64,000 nt of DNA, taken from NCBI RefSeq assembly GCF_040807025.1, contig NC_090981.1, positions 66,597,645 through 66,661,644 on the forward strand. The letters are read 5' to 3'. How positions within the stretch are numbered: the first letter of the stretch is position 1; every line of letters starts with the position of its first letter. This document shows, one piece after another, positions 1 through 14,000 of the stretch. The DNA comes from Struthio camelus. Lineage: Eukaryota > Chordata > Aves > Struthioniformes > Struthionidae. Under the pieces are notes generated by a model that was given only the letters and a program-made list of their open reading frames with translations, searched no databases and was not told where the DNA came from. A program made the position numbers and the translations under genes.

Positions 1-1209
1 CAGCAGGTAAATGTATATGTCCGATATCAGAACAAGCTTTGTTCCCTGTTCTATCACTTTAATTTCTCATTTATAATGGAGAGACTCAGGCACATATCAC
101 AGGATCGGGCTGGGCAGAAGGCAGTTTATATTACAGGGAGCAATCAGGCATCGAGCTGAGAGGTGCAGATAGCTTTCAGGCTTCCTTTTTTTCCTCCAAG
201 GGCTCCTGCTTTCAGTTTCTTGGAGCATCTTTTCATGCCCACTGCAAAGATGAAGGCTGTGGCACATGCGTTTCACAGCCACGTTACCTCCCGACTCTTC
301 CATCCATCCTCACTTAGTTCTTTCTCGCGCAGATTCTCTTAGCGTTTTCCTTTCCCATATTCCAACCAACCGTGGGCTACAGACTCCCTCTACTGTGCCG
401 CTAAAGCACAGGCCTAAAAGAGTTGGCAGAGAGAACAATTAAGTAGATCCAAACATTTCCTGCAAATGCAAATATGTTGTTAGACCTCAGTAGCGTTAAA
501 AACTTTGCTCCTGATCATTCCATACAGTGCTTTGAGGTCCCTGGATGGAAACTGTTACAGAACTGTAAAGTGGACGTATTTAATAATTTACTTCAGTTCA
601 CTTTATAGCAGCAAAACAGATAAGAGAGAAAAAACAGCATTTAGCAGGCCTGGAAATTGCTCCTTCCCCACTCCCCTGCCTCACCTGCCACGAGGCACTC
701 CCTAGCTGCAGGGAAGTCCTGATCTCCCACAGAAAGGGGTCGAAGAACCTGCCTGAAACTCCTTTATTTGTGAGATGTTTGGCCCTATATGCTTTTGTAC
801 ATTCCCAGTTTGTGTACCCATGCAGTCACTACAGATCATTCCACATGCTCTCAGTAAGAAAATAAGTTAAAATAATAGCTCAAATCCCTATTAAAAATTC
901 AGGAGATGCACGCAGAAGCAAAAATCTCTAAGAGATAAAATACAAAATAGCTGAGTTCCCCGGCTGACTCTCCCACTCACCCGCAACTCAAATGAGATCT
1001 GTGGCCCATCTAGGCCAATATAAAATTTCCAAGAGCTGCCAAAATAAGGCACCTCTTTGGAAAAAAGGCAACAGCATTTTTCTCCATAGCGCACACAAAC
1101 ACCAGGCATACGTAAGAAGCCATCTTCACAAAGTTCTCACCTTAAAGTTTAACATTACAGACTACTATAAAGCCTGAAGCAAGACATTTTATATTATATT
1201 TGGGCACAT

Positions 1210-1440
1210 TTTGAAATATAGGAAATTCCATTTAAACGCAAGAAAAACTTTTACTCTGAGGGCAATCAAATACTGGAAAAGGCAGCCAAGAGGGGTTGTG
1301 GAGTCTTCATCCTTGGAGATGCTCAAAACCCAACCGGATACAGCCCTGTGCAACGTGCTGTAGCCAACCCTGCTTTGAGCAAGGAGGTCAGACTAGACTA
1401 TGCTCAGAGATGCCTTCCAACCTGAGCACTTCTCTGATGT
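1210..1440 (+). mobile_element. CR1 LINE 3' fragment
   Basis: The stretch reads like the 3' end of an avian CR1 retrotransposon: a segment resembling 'ttgtggagtcttcatccttg', then the 'gagatgctcaaaaccc' and 'ccctgctttgagca' blocks, ending near 'ccttccaacctgagca'. The usual ATTCTRTG end repeats are decayed. It is 5'-truncated, as most CR1 copies are, and has no intact reading frame. The sister fragment at 45.7 kb aligns block by block. Confidence 0.85.
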
Positions 1441-2068
1441 TTCTTTCACTGCAACTCCTCTCCTCGCCAAATCCCAGATACTCTAGTAATTTGCATGAAT
1501 GCCTAATCTTCCTAAATGCTTGCCCAGACACCTTCTGTGTCCAAATTTTAATATAATTACTCTAACCAAAATAAATGTTTTGTTAATTTGCATCCGAAGT
1601 CAATAACATAAATGCAAAAGCCTGGACATACCCACACCCCAGCTGCTGCACAGGAAACCTACAGGACCCAAGATCATTCCCAACATCAACATTAAGTTGG
1701 AGTAGCACTCATGATAGTGGGAGACATAAAAGTGAGATGCCATTAGGTATAAAAGGGAAATACTTATAAGTAAAAATATGTAAGGAGAACCATTTATCTG
1801 TAAATCAACAAATGCATCAAAAGGAGAAAAAAGAAATTAATTTCTTTAGCTCTCCTTACAAGATTCTTATTATGGTGCCTTCCATCAGAGGAGAATCCTT
1901 CCCTGTTTAAAAGGCAGTGCAAGTAGCACAAGTGGATTTGCTAAAGCTCCCTTTATTTTCCACTTTCCTACCAAGATCGCACTGTCTTCAACACCAGTTT
2001 CAAGGCTTCACATATAGCACCATTCTCCATTGTGCTCTACGTCCCTGTCACCCACAGGAGCTCTCATC

Positions 2069-2101
2069 TTTTTTTTTTTTTTTTGGGGGGGGTGGGGGGG
2101 G
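2069..2101. repeat. T16 followed by G-rich homopolymer tract
   Basis: Sixteen T, eight G, one T, then eight G. It is low-complexity sequence and length-unstable in sequencing; no gene is associated. Confidence 0.9.
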
Positions 2102-3803
2102 AAGGTTCACTGATAGAAAGAAAACACCAATTCCAAGCCCCAATCCTTAGTCTGCAAACACCATCTGGAAGTGACTTTACGGTAGGATGACCAGGATACG
2201 AGAGAAGATTTTACAGCCTCTCTACAGACTCAATTAACATACAGTCTGATCTACAGGAATGACAGTTACTTTACGCAATCCTTCGGGATTTCCCAAAAAT
2301 TAAAATTCAGTTTAAAAAAGTTTCATGCTTTAAGATGCAATGCAATGTACTATAGGCTGAACAATTTCAGAGCTCATCTGGCTATATCCTTGTAATTAAA
2401 GGTATGAAAGTCATCCTACTCAGAAGAAACAGGAAGCAGCAACATAATGAAACCCAAATCGTAACTAAGAACGTAAGAGGCCAGCGGTACGGCCTCTGTT
2501 CAAACACTCTTCGCATATAAAAATACTGTAAAATTTAATACTACTATTTAATATTGCCAAAGCTGCTGTTGCTTCTTAGGCATTTGCTTAAATTTTCCAA
2601 TGAGTAACCTCGTTCATATGAAAGCAGAGATTGAAGACAAAAGAGGTGTGATCCCACATACGCTTCCTCCTGTGGCACAGTTAGATTTAAGAAATTCCTG
2701 TCCTACTTGCTCAACCCTATCTTAGCAACTACTGCTGTGCCAGGGAAATTTTAACAGACAGTAGTGGGGGAAAACAACCTTCTTTGTTTTTAAATTTAGA
2801 TTCTAATCCATTTTATAGGACAGTCCCAAAACCAACTGCATCCATCTAAGAGAGACTAATTGTGGTCCTGAGTTGGACTCCCCTCAACTAGCTCCACCGT
2901 TGAAAACCCATGTGAAATTGGGCTCTTAAACTGTTGCGTTTGTCTGAAACGTTCCCATACTCTCGAGGACTAGAAGAAGTAGTAAGGGTATGGGCAGGAA
3001 CAGCAACCAAATGAATTATTTCAAAGCTTTTCAATAGGAAGCACTTCAAGGTAGAGACAAACAGATTAAGATGCCTGCAAATTATCCTGTATATCACACT
3101 AATTTACTGAGGGCAGCTCATGAGACAGCACTTTACCTACAGTTTAATACCCTACAATCATTTTAGATTATGCAGATGAGCTCTTAATATCAACTGTCAG
3201 GATACTTTCCTCCCTTATAAATTACCTTGAAACATAAGTTTCAGAAAGCACAAACTGCACTTTGATATATACTTTTAAAAAATTAAAGTTAGTCTCAAAG
3301 GCGGTCTCCTGTTTCAGTGCTAAAAATATGCAGAGTAATTAAAAACAAAAGCTAGAACACCGCATCAACAGCTACAGACAGTGCAATCTTCTAGGTGCAA
3401 ATGAAACAAGGACCTCTTGCACTTTTTGTTTTTAAACTTCTAAATTTGCTGTCCAGCTGACTGCTTGTCATCAAGTATTCCTTCCTAGTACCTTACAGGC
3501 TGGGAGAATATTATATTGGACCCCAATGCACTACAGAGATCTAAGATACTGCACAATCTTAATTCAACAAAAAAAAAATTCTCCTCCCAAGATCTAAAGA
3601 TGCTGGGGACTTCTGTAATACAGATTGAATAATTACTGTAGCCACTCTAGGATTTAAACTTTAAAAGTAGACATTAACTGTTTACTTAAAGTCCATTTTC
3701 CCCTTATTTCCAAGCACTCTGCTTTACAACTGTGGAATTCTTGCAGGTTTTTTGTTTTTGGTTTCTTTTTTTAAAAACTTCTAGTTATTCAAAAAACATA
3801 CAA

Positions 3804-3824
3804 CCCCCCCCCCCCCCAAAAAAA
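3804..3824. repeat. C14 followed by A7 homopolymer tract
   Basis: Fourteen C followed by seven A. Read on the other strand it is a T-then-G tract like the one at 2069, in inverted orientation. Confidence 0.9.
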
Positions 3825-4970
3825 TTCTACACACTTGTCAAATTCCAACACGTTGCCAGAATCAAAACCAGTGGCAAACCAAGACCTTCAGATCTTTGGC
3901 AAAGCTTTTAACACTGGAGTTATTTTTCCTAGCAAAACGAAAACCAAATTTAATGCTTACAAATCCAGTATAATCGCCCTCATTCATGCCAGAGCACAGA
4001 ACCGAACTTTGCCATTCGGAAGACTAGGCAACATCATTGCAAAATTTCATCTCGAGCAATGGAAACACAGGTAGTGAGAAGGAGCTACAAAAGAACACCC
4101 CCACCAAGAAATATATTGGAAAATAGCGCTGTTACATTCAAAAGAAATAGTACTGCTAATTGTTAGGCCCCAAGGATAGATTCTTGAAAAGAAAGGCTGA
4201 GGGGGTAAACCCATTTCTAGGTATCTGGGGCAAAGCTTAAGAGTAGCTTTCTTTCCTTAATTTGGGTAAGGAAAGAAAGGCGACAGATGTGGAAATAGCT
4301 GCCTTAATATTTTTGTACTGCAGAGACAGAAGATATAATATATTAAGGCTTATGCAGAAAATGGCAGAGCCAAGGTTCATAACGTAGCACAAAAGAAATA
4401 CTAGAGCCAGCTACGGTACTGACTTTGCTCTACAACCCCTGGGGAGATGACGTTTCGTTAATGAATGAATATCAGAATGGAAACCCAGCACCAGAACGTC
4501 CATCCCTTCATTAACCCACAGAGCAGCACTGCTAGCAGGCAAACTATTTTTCAGTGCTAACAAGATCAAGTACTAGCAGAGTGAAAGAGTGAAGCTCCTT
4601 ACGAGCACATGCGCACAGACACGCACACACACTACAATTTTCCCAAGCATGAGCAAACAGGTTTTTGCTCTGCACATAACTCTTAGCCTCAAGCTCGTCT
4701 GGGGTTTCTAACAAGTTGTGAGCACAGAGGCGGGGGGGAAAAAAAAACTAAGAATTCAAAGTATACTTAACCAGCTAATTTAGGTCCAACTGAACGTTGG
4801 AGGTGCAGGCATAGTCCCCATACACTTCAGGGGGGAAAAAAAAAAAATGAGGAGAAAAAAAAAAAAGGGTTTCATGGGAACTCCTGCCTCATCCTATGAT
4901 CTGGTGACCCGCATTTTCAAAGTCCTTTGTAAAACCAAGAAATTTTATTTGCTCTTTTATATGGAGGGAA

Positions 4971-5200
4971 GTCCCACAGACTTCAACAAAGCTAATTACA
5001 GACAGTGAAATCTGCTTCCTGATAGAATAGACTTCTTCAAAGAAAACGGCTTTATCAGCTTTTATTCTAAAGGCATCAAAATATGACAAGTTTTAGAGTG
5101 GCATTGATTACTGTTTTTAAAACACCTCAACACAGCAAGGAGCAAGAATATTTTGCATACAAATTGGTCATTGCAAACACATCCATACAGGGGAAACGAC
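4971..5200 (-). repeat. Copy A of a ~230-bp dispersed or duplicated segment
   Basis: Aligns over its whole length with 6073-6302 (copy B), about four-fifths identical by eye. Both begin at 'gtcccacagacttca' and end just after a 'gcatacaaatt' block and an 'acgac' tail. On the minus strand a frame that stays open for about 40 codons contains DAF-IKADK and ends in EVCGT. It could be two copies of an old interspersed repeat or a local duplication. I cannot name a family. Confidence 0.75.
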
Positions 5201-6072
5201 TGCGTGACACTAAGCACCACACATTAGTGACAGAAGTGAACAGTAACCAAGGCTAACTTCCTTCGATAGGACACAGAACAGCACAGAAACTACGCTTACA
5301 TCACATATTAAGGACTCCACACTAGGGACAGGAGAGGAGAAATCAAAATTAAGTTTAAACCTGCAAGCTCAAATACTGCCCTTTTGGTACCAGCAGTCAT
5401 CATAGATATTTTTCCTGCTACAAAAGTCCAGACCCTCAAAGCTATATTATCACTTACTCACTATTTTGATATACACAAAACCATTCCAACATACACGATG
5501 CTAACACAAGCCAAAGTTGCCCCTTTGTTATTTTTCACAAGTGAAAGTACCACAAAGACAAAACAAAAAATATGAGTTATCACATGTACGTGCAATGAAT
5601 ATTGACAAAGTAAAACATAACATTGAAATCATGTTTAGACAGTACAAGTTTTGTTTTGCCTTGCTGAAGTTGTTCTCATAACATTTAATAATTGATCTTA
5701 TGCCAATATTTTCATGTTCTTAGCATTTAATCACTTTGTACCTGCAGTTACTGCTCATAGTACAAGGAGTTTATTCATCAGTGAGTTAGTTACTGAAAAG
5801 ATGGTTTTCTTACAGAAAAAGGTGGGGAAGGATGGTAAATTAAGCAGTCTATTGCTCAAAAAAAAAAAAAAACGGTTTTCGTTCACTGCAGATTTTTATT
5901 TTTGGCTTCATACTACCAGAAAGTCAGATTCTGCAGTAAGCTATTCTGGCACACGTTGAGGAAAAACATTACTTCTAAAAAGAAAATGGGAAAAAACAGT
6001 ATAATAATTTAGAGTGGTTGAATCTGTTTCAGTTGCCTTATCTTGGATTTACATCAGAATAATCAGCAATCA

Positions 6073-6302
6073 GTCCCACAGACTTCAGCCAAACTGTAAT
6101 TAATAAAAGACAGCGAAAGTTGCTTCTTGACAGCAGAGTTTTCAAAGAAAATGGTTTTATCTGCTTTTATTTTAAAGGCATCACAATATAAGAGGTTTTA
6201 GAGGTGCAGTGACTACGGTTTTTGAAAGAGAGCAACATGGCAAGCAGCAGGAATAGTTTGCATACAAATTGTCATTAAAAACACACCTACAAGGTAGACG
6301 AC
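6073..6302 (-). repeat. Copy B of the ~230-bp duplicated segment
   Basis: Direct-orientation partner of 4971-5200, offset by about 1.1 kb. Its minus-strand frame is also open across the aligned core (DAFKIKADK ... EVCGT), and the indels relative to copy A there are multiples of three. Outside the core the flanks do not align, so the duplicated unit seems limited to ~230 bp. Confidence 0.75.
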
Positions 6303-9300
6303 ACGTAGCCTTAATATGGTAAGAATAAGGCCCAAACTGTAGGAGACAACCGCCCTCTCTGAAAGAGGAGAAAAGAAAGAGAGAAGCTTCTCGGTCAGTT
6401 TTTTTCCTTTGCTTAAGCAAAGCTTTTTCCCTTGCCATTGAATACAAAACAGAAGAATCAGCCCATTCAGTAAAATCATACTGTGGGAGTGCTGACTTTA
6501 ATGGACTGTTCAGAGGAAAGATGTCAAAGAATAAAAAGCTGCACATAATTTATTGTATCAATTTAAAAATGCACCATATTAAGGCAAAATACAAGTTGTT
6601 CGTTTTTATGTCTTTCCATTAAAGGATCATGCACACTATTCTTCAACCAGCCACTCATTAAAAACTCCAGGGAAGGAACAAAGTGGAACAGTAAATATTA
6701 AGCATATGATTTCAGCATATGATTTAAGTTCTGTGTTAGTTAACTCTGTTTTAAGTTTTCCATCGTGAAAGTATTGTAACTAACAACACTGCTAAGGAGG
6801 AGGCTGCATTCTCTGTAGCAACTCATACGAGACAAACGCACCGGTCTGCCTAAATTGAGAGCAAAGACTCCAAAGTAAACCTCACAGCTCTTGTTTATAA
6901 GAACAAAGCCATCCTGAAGCGTTATGAGGGTTTGTTTTTTTTTTTTTTTTAATATCCAAACACTATTAAGATTGATATGTCAACTGCTTGACATTTAGGA
7001 AGTGGAAGATTTCAGAGGATTAATAAGATCTTAAACCAGCACCCCCTCCCCCAATGAGTCCGTTCTGTGCAATAAATATGGAAGGAAGAGAAAAAATGAA
7101 GTGGTGGGACTGTGAAGTTAGACCACCAGGTACCTGAGGGCTGAAAACAGGAATTCCTCAGAAGACACTTCCACAGCCCAAGGGCTTTTTACCTGCTCAG
7201 TATCTGTGGCATGCTACAGTTGTTAGAGCCTCTCTAAAGGCAAGGTCACAATGCACCTTTCACAGTGAAATAAGCATTAGGCAGCCTAAAATAAAATTGC
7301 TGGTCACTTCACTATTTAATACCATATATGCATATATACGCATATATTACCTCCTACCACTCCTAAATTCTGTAAGGCCCCAGTGACTTTACCTGCCAAA
7401 TACCAGAGATTTGCTCCGGCTGTTACCATCTATCACTCCTGGCCAGGGGGAGTTATGGGCAGTGAGTACGGATTCACTTCCGGCTCCTCATTTCTCTCAT
7501 TATTGGAGACTGATTCATAATCAAGGTTTGTGAAACACAGACCAGACTTACTTCCACCCCTTCCTTAACATTCTTTCCTAATATTTGCTTTGTTATTAAT
7601 AAAACTAACACCATGAGGTGCAATGGGACCCAGGAAAGCAGGAAATTACACTCCCAGAACATAGCTCTGTTTTGACCATGTGCTTACACGTTCATTTTTT
7701 TGGATGCGATGCCCCCAACACTCCTTCATTGTACCAGCAGAATTGTTTTGTGGCGCCATGCTATGAATCACTCTAGGGAATTAACCTGGCTGAAAAAAAT
7801 AATCTTTTCTCTTTGCTAGGTTATTTTTCAGGCGGATCAGTTCCTGAAGTCCAGAGCAGACCCCTACAAACACCTGAAGGGATAGTGCAAGGGCAAGAGT
7901 ATCTTGCATCACATTGCTGACAGAGACAGTAACACAGAAACCCAGCAACCTTGCAGTCAGTAGTACAGACGCTTGGCAAAGTTTATTCCCACCTACAAAC
8001 TACCTCCTGTCCTTTATAGGAGCAGATCAAGAATTTGACTGGACTGAAAAATAAGCCCAGTAAAGAAGACAGGGCAAACAAAAAAAATAGTACAAAGTGC
8101 TAAAAAAAGGAAAAAACAAAAAATGAAGAAAAACAGAAGAGCAAAGAGTAGCACCGTTGATGGATCACGTAGGTATCATGCCTTCATCTCCCTCAGAGTA
8201 GAAATCTGGTAATTCACTAACTCCCAAGACCTAGGCCTCGGGCTTCCAAGTTTTGGGATTAAACCAGCATGGTTCCTCAGAAGGTCCAATTCAGTTTGGC
8301 AACCTGTGAGATCTTACTTTGGAAGCTGTGATCAGCAAGTACCTGGATTAATCCAGAAGAGCGCTTAAAGCAAAAGTGCTATTCAAATATTCCTCATGAG
8401 AGACAAAGCACACACAGAAGTGTGTTGAAACATGAACTTTACTTACACATACGCTGATTCAAGTTTCCCTTAAACATATCGCAAGTACGCTTTCTTGTCT
8501 TGTCCTTGCAGATACTGTTTCCAAACTATGGGTGAGGTTTTGTGAATGAGGATGAGGTTGCAGTCAACTTTGCCAGAAGGAGGCAATCCACCATGGCCTC
8601 CCCTCACACGCTGCTGCCATTTTGTGCTTCCCAGATAGTTAAACGAGCAAAAAACATGCATGTCGTTCTTTCTACGGCCTCCTCCTCTTTGCCAAACCCA
8701 GACAATCAGAAAAGAGGGAGAAAAACTGCCTAAGAGATTCTAGACTCTGACTTTTAAGTGTTGGTAGATGGCTGGCTACCTAAAGGCCTTGTGCTCCTTC
8801 CCTAGGTCCTACAAAGGAAATAATTACTGATTCTAACATGGCAGATATTCATCATATCTAATAGTAGAGGAACAAATAACTTGCAAACAATCACCTGCCA
8901 GACACATACTAATTTAGCAACAGATTAATGGAACAAAGTATATTTGAAAGAAGAGGAGAACCTTAAATTCTGTCTTGTTTGACAAGAAACTTGGCTCCTT
9001 TCCACAATAATCAAAAACTACCATCTTGCTCCTGTCAGAAGGATGACCTACACTCAGGTCTCATTATAACAAAACAGAGTTGACATGATATTTCATAATC
9101 TTTCAGTCTCTAAAACGAACATTGACCTCTACTGTTCCGTTCCTGCAGGCAAGGTCATCCGATTTAGACGATGGCTGATGAGGGTGTCCTGCAGCCAACA
9201 GTGTTTGACCCCATCTGTCAAATGGTTCTCTCCCAGGTAGATGCAACTTCATGGGAAATTTCTGTTTCCTTCCAATTATTAAGCAGCATAGAAGACAGAA

Positions 9301-10847
9301 CTACGCTTCTAAAAATATTTCTCTTCTAGCTGCCAGGCAAGAGCACCATCTGGTGTTCAGCTAATTACACTTTCAATCTACTTTTGGATCAGTTTCCCTT
9401 TATAATTATTTTAAAACAAACTTAGTGTACAGTGGGTCTGACTCCATGAAACATGCACAAGAAAAGCTGCAAAATAAGCTCTTAAAGACTCGTTTACTTT
9501 GGTGGGGGTGGGGAACAGGGGCGCAGCAGAACACCTGAAAAGAAATTGCTCCTTTTTGATACATGACTACTTCCCCCTAAAAAGCCCCAATGCAATATTA
9601 CATGACGTCTTAGAACACTGTCCATCTTATTAATCATGAGTAGACTGTAAGCAAGATCTTGCACCCTCAGAGAACTTAAAGACTGCTATTTCATCTGGTG
9701 CCAAAAATTCCTTTACACCCCTCCTTTACAATACCTTAACGTCTTGCTGCCTCCTGACTATTCTCCCCATACAGGAGCCACAGATCTTTCCTCTTCCTCA
9801 TTAACCATTTTCTCTGCCATCTCAATTTTCAGTTACTCACAAGCATACTAGTGCAAGCAAGAAAGACCCTTTATCTGACCTGCTCTTAATTGTTGCAAAA
9901 AAAAAAAAAATTGCGCTTGGCCTTTTAAACGCTAGCGTGCATAGCATCTAAGACACCGCACATAGGTAACTCATACAACATGTAAACAATACCTCATTAC
10001 GAATTGTTATTAAAGAGCTATTTTAAAAAGTCAGTTAAGTGAAGTCACAAGGGCTTTTATTTTGTATTTCTGGAGATGCGCTACGGATCCTTTCAGAAAT
10101 ATTAATTCTGTTTCTATCTAAGCTACTTGCTAGAGCAAAAAGATACGCAAGAGAAAAACCAACTTGATGAAGTCACATTTCAGGTTAGCTATCGGTAACA
10201 TTTTATAATTTTGGAGGAAGTACTGTAGAGCTATGGACCACATCATCCCAAGAGAAAGTTTATGACCTTGAAGTTAGCACACAAATTTTAGAGATACTTA
10301 GAAAACACTTTTTACAGATAACATGTGAAACTATCTTCTTTTAAAAGGTAAAAATAGGAGAAAAAAGTTAAGGCCATACAGATAAAGATGAAGAAACTCA
10401 ACAGCTAACCTAAATTAACTCATGGGAGATGCTCAATGCAATAAAAGTTTGCGATGACAAGGCCAGAAGGATTAGTCCTGTAACCCACCTCTACTTGAGC
10501 TTGTTAGTGCATGAAACAATAAGTGTTTCAGAGGAAAAGCACAACGGAGGCTCATTCAAAAAAAAAAAACCAAAACAAATAATAAACACACACAGGAACA
10601 TGAGAGACCTACTTCTCATCTTTTCTAGCTGCTAGAAGAGCAAATAGCAGTTACAGCTATTACGAGGAAGAAATAAACCCACAGAAATGGGAGATGTGGT
10701 GGAAAGAGATTCCAAAATTAGAAATAAGTCTATTCTACACAGGCCTTTATTCCCTTGCCACCTAAAACAGAAATAAAGGAAAACTTTTTTTCAGATTTGT
10801 CATTTTTACATCACCAAGGTTTAACGCTTCACCAAGTATAAACTTAC

Positions 10848-10987
10848 CTGTTTGTTGGAGCGGTAAAGCTAAAAGATAATAGCTGATTCCAGAATGGGTC
10901 ATTCTCAGAGATTGGCTCTGCTCCTGATAACTTTTTTAAGTACTCATTTTCTGGAAGTTCGCTGATGCTGCTGCTATTTGCTCCCAT
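10848..10987 (-). CDS. DYM: Dymeclin, first coding exon (partial gene)
   Basis: The minus strand encodes the dymeclin N terminus: [20 protein letters not shown], then residues up to ...[15 protein letters not shown], 46 codons plus two bases. The exon ends at a strong donor (CAG|GTAAGTT, intron from 10847 down). The start is the only ATG; it lies 38 bases inside the exon, which begins at 11025 after a pyrimidine tract and AG. Dymeclin is a Golgi-associated peripheral protein needed for secretory traffic and skeletal development. The MGxxxS start fits N-myristoylation at Gly2, as in the human protein. The remaining exons lie outside the window to the left. Identification rests on clear similarity to remembered human dymeclin. 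Confidence 0.93.
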
Positions 10988-11025
10988 CTTCTTTATTTGG
11001 TAAATCCTTTTCTAAACTTTCATTT
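10988..11025 (-). other. DYM: DYM 5'UTR part of exon 2 with splice acceptor
   Basis: Directly upstream of the DYM ATG. The minus strand shows a long pyrimidine tract ending in TTGAAG at 11026-11031, a standard 3' splice site. This implies an untranslated first exon further upstream. Confidence 0.75.
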
Positions 11026-14000
11026 CTTCAAGGGGAGAGAAAAAAAAAAAGAAACATTTGAATTATTTGAGACAAATAAGGAATATACAGACCTCTGCTA
11101 AATTAGTGACCGGTAAGGCTTTAATTCACTCTCTGGAACAATTACCGAAAAGTAGAAAACCAAGGCATATAGGAAGGCATTCAAAAGACTGTCAACAAAG
11201 TTAGAACACCAACATCCTCACCCAAGGAGGTTAAAAGTTACTATGCTGTACTTCGGTCCTCGTCTCACTTGGGTTTTCATAAATCTCACTCAACAAGAAC
11301 AGGCTGTCGCAGTTATATCAACATCAAGGCTGTTACCAGTGAGGGAAGCTACAGGGAATTCACAATTTAAGCACGGATGTTAAGTTGACATGCTATTCAA
11401 AAATATATTTTCCAACTGAATACGCACAGCTACCTAGGCACATGACTGCTTTTGACGAGAAAGTCATGCAACTAAATCCCTCTGTACCATCAACCTACGT
11501 ACCATCCACTCCCTGGAGCTTCAAACCCTGCCACATTAAGCACAGGTGCTATCACTACCGCACAGCTAACCTGAACCAAGCAAGCAAAAACACTGTCACG
11601 TATAAATTTGTTGATCTTTGTAAAATAACATGGCTGGTTCCAGTTAACCACGTGGGGACAGGGGGAAGGCTAAAAATATAAACACAAAGACAACTGTTTT
11701 TTGAAGCAACTCCTGCTGAAGTTGGTGGAGAGAGACCCTAAAACCCCTTTAGATTATTAGCCGTGTTATATCTGTTTTGTGGGAAGAACGAGAAGATTTT
11801 AGTTTTCCCTGCTGCTTATCAGCACTTTCCACCTCTATAAACAATTTAAAGAAAAAAAAGAAAAAAAATCACCAAGATGCTGATAACTACCTGCCAAGAA
11901 CGTTACTAAACATCTGACATCTTTCCAGGACATCAGTTTCAATAATCTTCCACCTTCTGAGAAGAAATAAGTAACTACGTAATTAGTGAAAGTAAAGCCT
12001 TATACACTGTGTTACTTAATTACTTTTGAGCTGGCATTAGAGGTTAAGAATTAGGTATAAGGACAGAAACAGCTATATCAGAAGATGGAAACCACTACCC
12101 AGAAGCAACTCGTGACTTAGTCCTGGCAAAGACATAATAATCTGTTTCACAGTGACTATGCAAGAATTGCTTTAATAGTGACCCGCTTAGGCTACCTGAC
12201 AAATGCAAACATTGCAGCTTTTGGTTGCATGAATGAAAAGGGTGCCAAACAAAGAGTAGAAGCTTGCATGATCAAAAAACAGTACCTCTTCCCAACAATT
12301 ACTTAAGCTGCAGCATTTCTCTGCCCCAGGTGCAGAAATTTCCATGAATTCCAAGAACAAACAATGTGGTAGGGGGAAGAAAAAAAATACATATATCTTC
12401 TGAGGGCTACCTAATTCAGTGAGACACCACCTCTAACTCAAAAAATCTCCCGTTCAGAAGTTGTTTGAGGCTGGGAAAACACCATTATACACTGCCTCCA
12501 GTCTAGTACTCCTCCCTCCATAGTCACTATTGGCTATGGTTGAAGACAGAACACCAGACTAGACGAAACCTTAGACTGACTCAGGACATCTAGGCTTATA
12601 ATAACTCTGCACAACCATAGCTTTGCCATCATGTACCCAGGGAGCTCTGTTCTTATGCAGCAGTCTGGTTCCTACTGCCTCCTTTTACATCTTATCAAAG
12701 GAGAGAGACATTTAATAATATCAAATGTCTCATTTAGCAAAAGTTCTGAAGACGCTGACTGTAGCTTTTGGAGAGGTTGTTTCGCCATGTGGACCACCAG
12801 ACGGAAGAGAGATTCAACAGCAGTCTAAGTTTAAGAGGGAAGCTTGTGCCAGGGGTTTCTGTGGAGAAGCATTAAATTGATTACATCTTGCAATCCTTTA
12901 AGAGGATTTCCAAAATTTTGGCTATTTATTTATAAAAACAGAACGAGCGCATCCTACCTGAATACAAATTTTGCTACTTCAAAGAAAGTACAGGACTCAG
13001 CATATTACTTTTGAAAGAAAGCCAGTGAATACAAAAGAAAAAAAAAGGCTTGCATATGATACAGGGATACCGGATCATCATTTAAAGATAGAAGAATCAA
13101 GGCTGAGCTTGTACACACATATCTCAGCTCAGCAGTTCCTGGTTTGCACGTGCCCTACTATCACAGAAACCAGCAGCAATGCTTTTGGCCCGGGGCCCAT
13201 GTTTTGACTCAAGTCCCTTCCCTGAACCTTTGAGCAACATCATACATTTAAACTGCTGTTTCTTAGAGTTCACACAGTTCAAGTCTCTCCATCTGCCTCA
13301 AGTTCTTTTTCTATACTCACCCATTTGAGCTGGGGCTCGCTCACTCCAAGATGAGCATGTGCCTCCCACCCAAGGGAGAAGAGAAGCAACAGGGAACTGG
13401 AGCCCTGCCTTTAAATCCCACTAACTTAATGTGTACCTCCCTTGAGTGACCTGCAGCAACCCTCTGATAGCAACCTAAACCCTTAGCCCTTTCTCCTGAG
13501 GTGAGTCACTCCACTTTCTCTTCTGTTCAAGCTATTCTCCCACCTTGCTGTAGCCCCAAAGCCGCCCATTTAATCCAACTCTACATAAACGTGAGTGTGA
13601 TGGGATCGGAACAGGTTCAAGCTATTTTTGGAAAAAAAAAGTCTGCATACTTTCCAGATTTCCTGCAATATCCCAGATTAAGTTCAATTACAATAAATCT
13701 CAAAACAAATAGTGCTTTAAAAAGTAAGTTTTAGCAAAATATTTATTGTCAGTTTTCACATTCAGTTTCAAACTTACATTGCCCAAGCATGGGTCCACTT
13801 GTGCAGCCAAAGCCACATTCTCTGCAGCAACACGGTAAGCAGCTGGCTACAATCCCCTATGAATACTCCATTTGCAAACACTCTGGAGCCCAGCTGATTT
13901 CTTCCAAACTGAAGAGGTTAATTTTTTTTTCATTATGCTTTCTACAGCGCTTCCTGAAAGTAACAGAAAGTGCTGGACGCCAGCTGATTTTTTAATTAAA

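Larger units (their letters stand above)
1..10847 (-). other. DYM: DYM intron following first coding exon (partial)
   Basis: AT-rich sequence on the 3' side of the first DYM coding exon, so it should be DYM intron. I looked on the minus strand for the next dymeclin exon and did not find it; human DYM introns are very long, so its absence is expected. Besides the repeats listed separately, I recognise no gene here. Short ORFs occur in all frames but lack splice or homology support. Confidence 0.7.

Noticed and set aside
1-10847. Search for the second DYM coding exon
   Set aside because: No minus-strand segment encoding the expected next dymeclin residues was found; it probably lies beyond the window.
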